The notes under the pieces are model-generated. The model made no database searches, was not told the DNA's origin, and saw nothing but the letters and a program-made list of their open reading frames with translations. From Apostichopus japonicus (taxonomy: Eukaryota; Echinodermata; Holothuroidea; Aspidochirotida; Stichopodidae), in assembly GCF_037975245.1 (NCBI RefSeq), contig NC_092579.1, positions 21,272,666 to 21,336,665 of the forward strand: DNA of 64,000 bases, read 5' to 3'. Below are positions 29,031-40,059 of this stretch, one piece after another (position 1 is the stretch's first letter; each line of letters begins with the position of its first letter). The translations under genes and the position numbers were made by a program.

Positions 29031-32000
29031 ATGGCAGAAAACGAGAACACTCCTCCGGTCGACGCTGGTGAGGAAGACGACATCGATACTCCTGGATACA
29101 AACCACCGGCACAGAAGACGTTGGAAGAGATACAGAAAGCGGACGCGGACGACGAGAGTCTGGTCCGATACAAACAGCAACTGTTGGGAGATCTTCCAGC
29201 TGGTGGTATGTAACTTTGATTACTACTGTACTGATGGATCCTTTACATGTCACACAGTGGTGGAGCTAGGGGTATTGGTCGGGGGGGGCGAGAATGGTCT
29301 GTAGGGGCGCTTTCGACACTATCTAAGCGGAGCGCCACCACAGGTTGGCGCGGAGCGTACAGACATTTTTTGAGTAAAGATACTGTACTCCCTAGATCGC
29401 CGGAAATGACCCTTTTCCGGGCCTTGCTAATTTGCAGATAAACGAAGAATAAATAGGTGCCATCACCATTTTGTCAGAAAATTAAACCAACAAAATGTGA
29501 CAAATGTCAATAGGTAGATGAGAGGGCAATAAAAGAGTCAATAATCGCGAATAAGTAAAAAGTGGTAAAAAGCTGAAAAGGGCGCCAGCAGTCCATTTGA
29601 GTCCGTCAAGAAGTTCAACTCTTGAAAGAGTAACAGACTTCAATTTGTCAAAAAAGTAGTGGAAACTCAATTCTTGAAAAGTAGCAGTCCCTAATTCTTG
29701 AAGAGCAACAGACCTTGATATTTGAAAACTAGTATATACATCTTATTTCTTGAAAACTAAACGGACCTCAATATTTTTAGCACTGTGTTCCCCATTGCCC
29801 TCCCTTTCCTCCCCTGCCCTCTTCTGCATCGCTGACAATTTCCTTTCTTATGTACATGTCATAAATCTTCTATAGCAGACCTTGATATTTGAAAAGTAGC
29901 AGACCTAGATATTTGAAAAGTAGCAGACCTCAATTCTTGAAAAGTAGCAGTCCCTAATTCTTGAAGAGCAACAGACCTTCATATTTGAAAACTAGTAGAT
30001 CTTATTACTTGAAAACTAACAGACTTCAATATTTTGAAATTTTGACTAGTTAATGCCCAATCTATGAAAAAACAGAATTTCGGGGGGGGGGGGGGGGGGG
30101 GAGGGGACAGGAGGTCTTAGTGTGACCCATAATCTTTCTTCCCTTAAGTAATACTTGGTAGGCTAGAAAAAGAAAGTTCTCTAAGAAATTACTTTATAAA
30201 CACTCTTTACAACGAATTAAGCTTTGTGATATTTTTGGCCTGTGTTGCTTGACATAGTGTGTCACAACTCGCAACCCAACCATTAAATTGAATTTTTCTG
30301 TTTTTAACCCTCATTTTTCCTTCAGATACCGCAGACGGCAAAAATGTAGTTGTCGAGAAAATGTCGTTTTTGTCCAACGGCAGAGACGATATCGAACTAG
30401 ACTTAAGAGGTGAGTCAACTAACTGGAGTACAGCTAAAAATACGGTAGCAGACATCTTGTCACCTTACAAAATGTGTGGAGGAGTTGAGAAATATTCACA
30501 TGTGGATGCGATCTGCATCACAATCCTTTAATTTTAATGTATGTATTATTCATTGGCAGTTTGAATGGAGTTCTCCAGCCATGCCCTAAGTTAACAGAGG
30601 GCACTGTCATGTCAGTTCTTTCTTGTTCTGCAAAACTCGACAGAGCTGCAACCTGCTCAAATCACTGACGATTCCTTTGTGGCAAAGTACCTGCACATTC
30701 ACTAATTAAAACATAGAGTGTGTGACCTATTCGAAATTAACATATGGTTGGTCACCACTCATAGCTAGCACATTTTTAGCAACAAAATGTTGCCCATTGT
30801 TCCTTGGGTAACTTTGAAACGCATCCGGTTGACAACCAATCAGGAAGCTTCTTTGAGGTATTTTCAGTCACGTCCGCTAAACTGAGTTTAAGGGTTTGAG
30901 CATCAGTGCAATTTTTATCCTAGTCTTCATCGTTGGAATATACTGGACTTGAATACTTTGACCTAGTCGACCTATTTACCTCGTAATTATTGAAGACAGG
31001 AACTTTTTAAAACATATTTTCACAACTAGCACATAGAGTTTAGATGTTTCACAGCGCTATGAATAAAAATCTTTGGAGATCCGTAACAGGATAGATAGGG
31101 AATTCTTGAGCAGATGTTTTTCATTTTTGAATATAACCCAAAGCAATTATTACACTATTGATTGAGAACCAAAACTAATATGCAGTTACTGTTTGTTTAC
31201 TTTTTTGTTTTATTTTAGGAGATTTAAGCAAGCTTAAGGAAAAACCGATCATCATCAAGGAGGGTTGTGAATACAGAATTAAGATCACCTTCAGAGTAAG
31301 TAGTATTTATACAGCCCTGCACTGTCAGCTGGTACAAGTTTAGGACAGTATCAAAGGGATATTCTGGTAGCAGACAATTTAACACTTCCTTAAAGAGCAA
31401 AAAAAACTTTCCACTCTGTCAGCAAAAGAACTCTTTATCCAGGCATGAGCTTTTTCCACGAATTTGCGGAATATCCGTGATTTCAGTTCTACCTAGGGGG
31501 ACAAAAACTATTATCCTTACACACTGTAGCATACGCAAACTGGAGCCTATACCGCAATTTTTGCAAAGTTCCGTGATTTTTTTTTTACCTCAGGCTCATC
31601 CTAAGGTCTGTATTGCATAGAAACAGCAACCAGCCGAATAATGACACTCAGGTCCTCTGTAACCGTTCCTCATTGCATATTTATTGACGCCAATTCTTCT
31701 TTACCCATCTCTCCAGGTGAAAAGGGAAATCGTGGCTGGTTTGAGACTTCACCAAGTGACATACAGAAAGGGTATTAGGGGTGAGTATATTAGCTCCTGC
31801 ATGGATGTTATTTGATATTCAACGACATTTAATGTCATTTAATAGATAACAAAAAATCTGTGGTGTGTCGTCTGCCTACTTTTGTTTTAGCTCGTTTAGA
31901 CATGAGACAATTACAAATTAAAACTCTGTAACAAAGAGATGGCATGGATAGGCTCAGTAGGTTCAGTGAAGAATTGGTAACTCTGAAGTGCCCTGGTTTG

Positions 32001-32777
32001 AAATCCTGTTCTATCCAAATTAAATTTTTTACTCATTTTAAAGAAATAAAGTGTTGAACAAAACAATTACCATATCCGAGGCTGTTTAAAGAGTATTTGG
32101 TTTATCCAATATAGTTAATCAAGTTGCAAGGTTTGTTGCATGTGGTTTTGAAGAGAGAAACAAATCCAGATTTGCATTTAAAAGCATATTCCAAGGGTGT
32201 TGTCTCATAGAAGCATACTCACAAACAACTATATATTAATACTTTGAAATCCCTGTGGGCGAGAGTCAGAACTTGATTCCTTTTGAAGTCAAAAAACAAC
32301 TTCAAGTTCCCCCTTTGGTACAGACTTGTTACAATTTTCAATGATCGTTGTCTCAAGAAGGCATCCACTGTTCATCAGGATGCTTAGAATGTGTTCCTCT
32401 TTTAAGTTCCTCTTGTAAGTAGTTACAGAAAAAGTTCCCCTAGTAGACTATCGTTTTCAAAGACAACATTTGCAAAATTGATCAACAGAGTAAGTCCTAT
32501 AAACGTCACAGTCCACAAATCTAACATACTCAAATTGACGTTTTTCCGATTTTTCTTATTTTAATCGCATATCATCGCAGTGGATAAAAGTAACTCAATG
32601 GTGGGCAGCTTTGGACCAAAAGCCGAATCTCAAGAATTCACTCTGCCTGTAGACGAGGCTCCTTCGGGCATGATGAGTCGAGGAAGTTATGTTATGAAGA
32701 GCAAGTTCACCGACGACGATAAGTTCGTCCATCTGGCCTGGGATTGGGCGTTTGAGATTAAGAAGGAATGGGATTGA
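29031..32777 (+). CDS. ARHGDIA: Rho GDP-dissociation inhibitor (RhoGDI), five exons, complete
   Basis: RhoGDI keeps prenylated Rho, Rac and Cdc42 soluble in the cytosol and blocks GDP release. Exons are 29031-29205, 30326-30409, 31219-31295, 31717-31780 and 32581-32777. All junctions are GT/AG and phases agree: 597 nt, 198 aa plus TGA, close to the roughly 200 residues usual for the family. Residues 1-58 form the acidic regulatory arm (EEDDIDTPGYKPPAQKTLEE, then DDESLVRYKQQLLGD). The rest is the immunoglobulin-like prenyl-binding domain with family blocks EYRIKITFRVKREIVAGLR, VGSFGPK and HLAWDWAFEIKKEWD. One invertebrate gene usually stands for the vertebrate ARHGDIA/B/G set, so the symbol names the family rather than a strict paralogue. 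The first intron holds a MITE copy just after exon 1. Confidence 0.97.
29255..29607 (+). mobile_element. hAT-like MITE, right end missing, in RhoGDI intron 1
   Basis: The stretch is homologous to the complete copy at 56815-57204. The left terminal repeat (cagtggtggagc) is present and similarity runs to ccatttgagtccgtc. The right terminal repeat is absent and is replaced by a short-unit repeat array. It lies about 50 bases after the exon 1 splice donor. Confidence 0.75.
29608..30043 (+). repeat. Short-unit array ('ttgaaaagtagcagacct' type)
   Basis: Units of roughly 20-27 bp alternate between forms such as aattcttgaaaagtagcag and gatatttgaaaactagtag. The array starts exactly where the neighbouring MITE copy loses similarity and ends before a G-run at about 30080-30100. 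Confidence 0.65.
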
Positions 32778-33601
32778 TAGAATCCTTTCAACAAACAACA
32801 GCAGCCAACACGATAGTACAATTTAATGTCCTTTTGTCTTGTTTTGTATTGTTCTTTATAGTAAACCATTTTTTTTTTTTTTTTCTGGACAGTTGGAAGT
32901 TTTGTATGTTTTTTGTGTGTTTATTTGACAATCAGTGTAGCTCCAAATTAAACTGAATAATGCCGGATGGATTTTTTATTTTTATTTTTTTATTTTTATT
33001 TTTTTCCCCTCAAAATTAATGTAAAAGTCATTGGGCGTAATGTTATCAACAGTAGAGTTATCAACATGATGTAGTGGAGGTTGCCTACATTGCTTTTTCT
33101 GTTCTCAACCTCATTGTAGTAGTAGTAGGGTTCTTACTCACTCCTTCAGGAACTTCTTCACATTTCTCACCAGGTTGCTTGTCGCCCTTTGTGAAGTTCA
33201 CTCCCACAAGCATCAATGAACTTTATATTAGTTGGCATAGTGTACCATCTTTTCTCCCTGTAACACTATCATTAAATCATTAATGTGATAAAAAGTGATT
33301 AAAAACCATGTTATGTTGGGTAATAGGTGTGTCGTTAAGGAAATGTTGGGCATCATGACCGATATAATACTGTGCTTTTCAAACTGTGTCCGATCAATCC
33401 ATAATTCCGTATACATAACTTCACCAATAATTCCAGAGATTTCATCTTTCAACTTTTTTTAGTGTTTTCTTTTAAAATTGTGGTCAACATTTTGTACTGA
33501 TCTATTGCTTGATTTTGGGGGTTTTCTTTTGTTCATTTTTCTTTTGTAAATGAAAGCCTGGGATAATCTTGAATTTTTGTAAAGCAGTAGTAATAAATAA
33601 A
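32778..33601 (+). other. RhoGDI 3' UTR with candidate poly(A) signals
   Basis: The sequence is T-rich and non-coding. Overlapping AATAAA hexamers lie at 33592-33597 and 33596-33601, about 0.8 kb after the stop. Low-complexity ttttattttt tracts lie at about 32970-33006. Confidence 0.55.
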
Positions 33602-35700
33602 CACATGGTCCCCTTACAAATTTTGCAAAAACACAACCATATGTGTACAGTTAAACAGCTGATTAGTGGGTTATAGCATGTATATATGTTTGTGTGTAAA
33701 GCTAGGGCATACCCTCTGTACTGTACGGATCTGTTAGAGAATCACTTTCAAATGTTAGGCATTTGTGTTAATATCTTCCTAGAATGATCATCTACAGTAA
33801 CTTTTCACACATTTACTCTAAATGATACCTATGATAACATGTAATGATATTCTCTCTAATCAGTGTTGTTTAAATTAAGTCACGAATCTCACTTTATATG
33901 CCTGTAACATGAAAATTTACATTTATCTTTTGCCTCTTGCTTGTTGCTAGCTAATGAAAATAAACTGTATGGTTACTGAGGGTTTTGCAGTGGTACAATT
34001 CGCATCAGGCGGATGTATACGAAAAGGATGTAACGGTTGAACGACTTTCGAGTCACTATGTTTAATCTGAGCTCTGGGTACTAATACAATTGATTCCAAA
34101 CTATTGACCGTTTTAGACAGACCGTATCTTCAATACAAAGTTTCATGGAAGGGTAAAATTGATGCCGCATTGAAATATGAAAGTGAAAATATGAGTTAAA
34201 GATTTAGTTAGTTCTTGCTTCTTTTGTTAGAAATCCTTTGTTTTAGTGTTATTAAAGGAGCATGCAGTGTTGCATCATTACATGATCAGCATTATTCCCA
34301 TTAAGGTCTGTGTTTTGCATCTTAACGAACAACTTGTGACATCATCCACAGAAATTGCCATGCTTTTTTTTTCAATAGAAGAGGCACTTAATTTACGTAT
34401 ATGGTCACTGCTCAATACATTCAGTAAGGCTAAAGTAAACCATAAAATGGTTGCATCTTGTAGGAAAAGGTAGTACTTATTGACACCAAAGATTATGGTG
34501 TGAAAGGGTTAACACCATTTGGGCCCTCTGCAATGCACCATATGCTTGCCTCTCCCAATTCCAACCTCCGTTCTCTTGCAGAAGACACAACCTAAAATTT
34601 GTAATGTCTTGCCTCGAAATTATCACAGCGGGTCATTTATTGCTGTTTGATGTGCTTTTTTGTTGTTGTTCTGTATCGTGCAGCATTCATCACAGAGATT
34701 CATATCCTGTAGCAGTAAATAGGATAGCATTGTAGTATACATTTAGTATAAATGATGATTAAGTTCCTTTAATGCAAACTCAGTGTGAACAACTTTGCAA
34801 AAGAAAATGTGGTAATAAAAAGGCTTAATGATTGATTGCCTCTGTAGTAACTAATTGAAAGACTTGTATACACTTAAATGAAATTATACAAGACAATATG
34901 CAGAGATTTGGGTAAAATACAAACTCTATGCTCACTTGTGAACGGGGAAAAAAGGCTGCCAAATTCCTGAAAACAGTCTCTGCACTTTGGAATTATTCAG
35001 AGCAGAGTAAATCTTATTGACATAATCAAGGTTATATCATTGTTTCATGTTTTCCTGTCCCAAGTTTTGGTGTCATGTTTAGCATCAAAATCATGTGGTA
35101 AGCATTGTGGGGGAGGGGCGAATTTTTTTCAGTCTGAAAGCTGGTAATGTATGAGCTGTCTTGGGTATTATGTGAACCGGACGTTTGTAATCACATGCAC
35201 AGCCTCGATCGAATGGGATGGTTGGATGGACGTCGTCTTGAACCTCAAACGTGGTGATGTTCTGAATCAAATCCTGTTAATCTGCAAGTAACATTGGGTC
35301 TATACATGGTATTTACATCATTTTCTATTGTACTAACAGTGACTTCCAAAGTGAACCAAGTTTGCCTTACTAGCAAGGATGGCTTAAAAAACAAACAAAA
35401 AAAGAAAGTAAAAGAGTGATAATTCTTGATGACTGTGTGTTTTAATGCCATACCTATCAGTGTGTGTTTTGCCATGCTTTTATGTTTGTTCATTGAAACT
35501 GGGCCAAATTGATGTACATTCTTCATTCATCAGTTCTGTTTTATTTATTTCTTTTAATAGCAAACTAGCTAAAATTTCAAATTGCAGTAAATATGTGGGA
35601 TAAATCATTGCAAGAACTGACTTTTTTCTTTCTTCTTTCTTCTTTTTAAAATAAAAACTGTAAAACCATATGACTTTTACTTTGTCGTTATTTTCAGAAA
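33602..35700. other. Gene-free DNA downstream of RhoGDI
   Basis: No exon, RNA gene or clear repeat was found here. Open frames are short and low in complexity. Part could be an extended RhoGDI 3' UTR. Confidence 0.4.
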
Positions 35701-35704
35701 TTTT

Positions 35705-35967
35705 AGATCGCCGGAAATGACACTTTCCGGGCCTTGTTAATTTGCAGATAAACGAAGAATAAGTAGGTGTCATCGCCATTTTGTCAGAAAATTACACCAA
35801 CAAAATGTGACAAATGTCAATACGTATTTGCGCAATAAAAATGTCAATAATCGCGAATAAGTAAAATGTGGTAAAAAGCTGAAAAGGGCGGCACCAGTCC
35901 ATTTGAGTCCGTCGGGGGGGGGGGGGGGGGCATCCGCCCCTCTGACTGTATGGACGCTCCGCCACTG
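35705..35967 (+). mobile_element. hAT-like MITE, left end missing
   Basis: Similarity to the complete copy starts at agatcgccggaaatgac and continues to the right terminal repeat gctccgccactg, which ends at 35967. A G-run of 18 bases lies inside, where the other copies have shorter runs. The left terminal repeat is absent. Confidence 0.75.
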
Positions 35968-36129
35968 ATCTGTGTGTCTTTATTTTACATATAGGAAGAC
36001 TGTTCTCTCTGGGTATTGAAACATTTTGGAATATAGGCTAAATTCTATATTTTTGAGTCCTTAAAAGATCTAAATTATTTTGATTGCCTAGTTGCTCAAG
36101 TAATGGTCAAGGCAACGTTTCCTGAATCT

Positions 36130-36410
36130 GCATAGCTCATGTCGCGGAGCGGTCGAAAACTTAATATACAACAACCAGTTAAAACAACAGCCTATCGGGC
36201 AGTATTTTACAACCCTCCGTTCCATTTTTGAAGAAAAATTTACCATTAAAACATTGAACATTTCTGTCGTTTAGCATACAACTTCCGAGGAACAACAAAA
36301 ACCGGAAAACGTTTTAAATTAAAGGTTTGATTTTACTGCTTTGAAATCACGTATCACGTGCAAGGTTCGTCGAGCGCCCTAGGTTTCAAATCTTTTGTTC
36401 GTCATTTTGT
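36130..36410 (-). repeat. Copy of the fold-back family seen at 46.2-46.9 kb
   Basis: In reverse complement this matches 46505-46690. Shared blocks include aaaacattgaacatttctgtcg, acaacttccgaggaac, ccggaaaacgttt and gctttgaaatcacgtatcac. It also carries the gtcgagcgcc motif of the fold-back arms. It is non-coding. Confidence 0.65.
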
Positions 36411-36560
36411 AAATCTCTTTATGTGTCCAAATACCACTCAGATATCATTTTTTTACAATTGCTTTCTTTCAACAATTCCATGGCAAAGGCCATGTTAAGC
36501 AATTATTTAGATTTCCCTTTTATATAAAATCAGTCACCATTACAGAAGATCAATGTACTA

Positions 36561-36925
36561 ATTAACGAAAAACAATCAATAAAATAAGCACATGTGGGTT
36601 CATTTTATGTAAAAAGTTGCCAGGTTTTTCTTAGTGTATATGTAGAATCCTTAAAATATCACCCAAATGGCATAAGATTTTTGTAATGGGCACAAAACTC
36701 CCCCCCCCCCAACCCCAACCCCTCACCAAAAAACTAATAATTAACGAAAAACAATAACAAAAATAACAAGCAAATTAAGCACATGTGGGTCAATATGTAA
36801 TGTATAAAATTGCCAGATTTTCTTAGTTTACATGAAGAATCCTTAAAATCTTTGATATCATTTAAATGGAATAAGATTTTTGTAATGAGCTCTCCCCTCC
36901 TCCTCCCTCCCCCCAGCCCCTTCAA
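36561..36925 (+). repeat. Diverged tandem duplication, about 180-bp unit
   Basis: Two units start with attaacgaaaaacaat at 36561 and 36740. Both contain agcacatgtgggt, agaatccttaaaat and aagatttttgtaatg, then a C-rich run. Confidence 0.65.
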
Positions 36926-37907
36926 AATTAATTTCACGTGATATAGCAGACTACGGATTGAGAGGGCGCAGTTGCCCAATAATAAAGTTTGTAGTGTAAC
37001 TGTGTCTCCGAAATAGTCCTGACATTAATCTCTCTTTTCAGGTTAGTAAATATCACCATTCTGTTGATATGTTGGTAGAGGCAAAGTTATAGATGGAGAA
37101 TAACCTAGCAGGGTGCATAAGTTATGCCTCTTGTGTAATATTGATTTGACTAGAGCATGAAACATCCATTTCGATTTCATTCGTAAATTGCTTTTCAGCC
37201 AAGGCCTTATGTAACTCGTTATTGTGTTACTAGGGCCTAGGTTGTCATGTGTGTCACGTTTTATGTGAACCAGCTTTGGGAAGACGTAAGAATCATCCAA
37301 ACATGACGGTTATTTAGTCACTTGGGACAAGGTTAGACATACACCATATTAAGTGATTATTATCCCTTTATTTAAAGCATTCATATATACATGATTTACT
37401 ATTGTAATTATGAGGTAACTATGCTTCACAAGAAATAGGGAGTGCATGTATGCACTTAGGCTAGTAAACGTACGAGTAGGCGATATAAGTGCATATGCAT
37501 ATCGGGCGGCAAAGATGTCGTGACCTATTTTCGGCAAAACGATAAATTGTATGAAAATTGCAAACAAAAATCGTAAAATTTTGACAGCACATTAACATTC
37601 CCATAAGTTAGGGTGACTTAAAAATGTTCACTGCACATTGTTGTCAAAAATTTGAATTTGTGCTAGGCTATTATTAATTAATGTAAACTGTGCTCAATTA
37701 TCATTTGTCACCAATTGGTTGAAATAATGACTCTGATGTGAGCATATTTTTTTTGTGCTCAATGTTGAACTTTATGATACTTTGTAGCACAATGTTCAAT
37801 TGCTCACTTTTATATTTACAAACACATAATATGGGATACAAAATTCAAAATGTCAAGCAAAGTTGGCAAATCCATTTGCAATTAAAGAACCAGTATAGTC
37901 ATTATTG

Positions 37908-38386
37908 CGAAGTTCGGAACACTGCGAAGTTCGGACACCCCTAAGAAATACATGATTTCACCATGACAACCTATAGTTACAGCCAATTTCACAAAAAACT
38001 TCAAAGCTACAGTTATTTTCTCTCCAAAATGACCCGTGTGCAAGTAAGTACTGTACTTACATATTTGTCAATAAAATGACGGAGATCTATGAAGTCTGTT
38101 ATAATTACTGAAAGAGCAACTGAGCCACCAAGTTTATTACCAGCGCCACACTGTGGGCCGGGTGTACGAACTTCCCACTACTCTAGCAAAGAAATACCAG
38201 TTCCACAATCACGAAGAATCTTCTTGGAATACAAGGTGAAAACAGTTTGAAGGAAAGAAAGTTTGGCCATGTATCGTAATATAACACACTACTCCCACCA
38301 TATCAAGTATATTTTCAGGTGATTTATAACAGAAGATATAGTTTTGGGGTGTTTTAAGGCTAAGGTGTCCGAACTTCGAAGTGTCC
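37908..38386. repeat. Inverted-end element with gaagttcggac motifs
   Basis: The left end carries two copies of gcgaagttcgga (37908 and 37924). The right end carries the inverse ggtgtccgaacttcgaagtgtcc (38364-38386). The interior is non-coding. Arms are short and imperfect, so a MITE is likely but not proven. Confidence 0.5.
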
Positions 38387-39095
38387 ATGCTATCATGAAC
38401 TCTGGGGGTAATAAATTACCAATGTAAAATGGTTGTTTTGTCACAATTATAGTGGAAATTTTCACATAAAGTATTCGATATTTCCAGATAATTAAATGAT
38501 TCCAAAATCTCTGTAGTCGACAACCACCAAATACCTCCACCAAATGATGCACTAACTAACCAATTCCAGTCTTCTGCCACTTACAAAGGCTCAAAATGTA
38601 GGCCTAGTATTATCATTTTTCCTGATTTTAATGCATGCTTTTAGTGATATTCTACTTCATCATTATATAAAGAAATGCTTGATTGTTCATTATATTTGGC
38701 ATATTTTATAGATATACATGCTTCCTTATGCTGAATAACTCCACCCGCCCACAAACCATCAAACAACCAACAACGAGCTACAGTATACCAGCCAATAGCC
38801 ACCACTCCCCACCAGAGAATGTACTAGAGCTACAATTTGAGGCTAAATCGATTGTAGGGCACTGTCTGGGGATGTCCAAATAGTGGATTATCCAGGTCCA
38901 TAGCAGATAAATTTGTTTGCCTATGATGCATTGGGTAATATCTATTTTTTTCAGAATTTCAACAGCTTTATAATGTTTAAATTATGAACACCTCTCTGGT
39001 TTTCTTATTCAAAAACAAAATAATTTACCCCATTCTATGTATGTATGCGTGATGGGTGTGTGTTTGTGAGTGAGTGAGCAAAATTAAGTATGTCG

Positions 39096-39610
39096 CAAAC
39101 TCCTCCTAGACTCGAAGTCCTGTCAAGTTCAAGCTTTGGTGGGTGGGTGCCTGACCATGTTAACTCATGCCTGCATGATTGATGACGTCAAAGAGGTCGA
39201 AGGTCAAGAAATCTAAAAATTGGTTTTTAGCCATTTTCTGCATGCCAACTTGTTGGACAAAGGCATTAAACCACATTATATGTAGAGAATGAAGAGAAAA
39301 AGTTTAAAACAAGACATGTTTAGCTGTTTAGGCTTGTAGTTAACAGGTCAATTGAGTTAAAGTTAAAATTGGTCTAAATTGTGCAAAAGAGTGTGTCATG
39401 GAAGTTCAAACTTCTCCTAGACTGTAAGTCCGATCAGGTTCAAACTTGTTGGGTAGGTGCCTGACCATGTACTGTAAACTTGATATTGGGTGATTGGTAT
39501 ACAGTAAATGTCATAGGTGAAAGGTCAAATACCCAGAAACTGTAGCCATTTTCTGCTTGTCAGTATGTGGAATAAAGTCATTAAACCACAAAATATGTAG
39601 ACTATAAATC
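39096..39610 (+). repeat. Two-unit tandem repeat of about 311 bp with DR1-like sites
   Basis: Units begin with caaactcctcctagact (39096) and caaacttctcctagact (39407). Each continues with gtgcctgaccatgt, a DR1-like site (39194-39206 and 39515-39527), tagccattttctgc and cattaaaccaca. The family is the same type as at 15.6-16.4 kb and 44.3-44.7 kb. Confidence 0.6.
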
Positions 39611-39959
39611 AAGTTTCATTGCTTACACTACATTTCAATACTACAATTTGTTTAACAGAATGCTGAGTGAAACTACCCACTGCTGTAGGTGATGAAACAT
39701 TTGGTGTTTAATCCGCAAGCTCCAGCTCATCCATTGGGGCTTAAATTTCTACTCCTACCCCGATCCCAACGAAGAAAGTAAGTGACGTCTGCGCCTGTAA
39801 CGCGACAATAGCATAAGAGACGGTGGTACGGACAGACCTTATGGGGATATAGTTAACACGTCATTTAGTGAAAGTGAAAATATTCCCCATCTTGGTGGAT
39901 GGAATTCATTTCCCCTGTGGGTTGTATAAGAAAAGAGAAATCTGTAAGCAATGATGATT

Positions 39960-40050
39960 ATTAATGCATCTTTGCATGATTTATTACTAATCCATCTTTG
40001 CGTGATTGATTATTAATCCATCTTTGCGTGATTGATTATTAATCCATCTT
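39960..40050 (+). repeat. Minisatellite of about 28 bp beside a splice acceptor
   Basis: Three to four units of the form attaatccatctttgcgtga run directly into the 3' splice site at 40058-40059. The last unit supplies the pyrimidine tract (atctttctgcttag). Confidence 0.75.
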
Positions 40051-40059
40051 TCTGCTTAG

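Noticed and set aside
28915-29304. Frames of 104-129 codons overlapping RhoGDI exon 1
   Set aside because: They are other-frame or antisense shadows of the real first coding exon.
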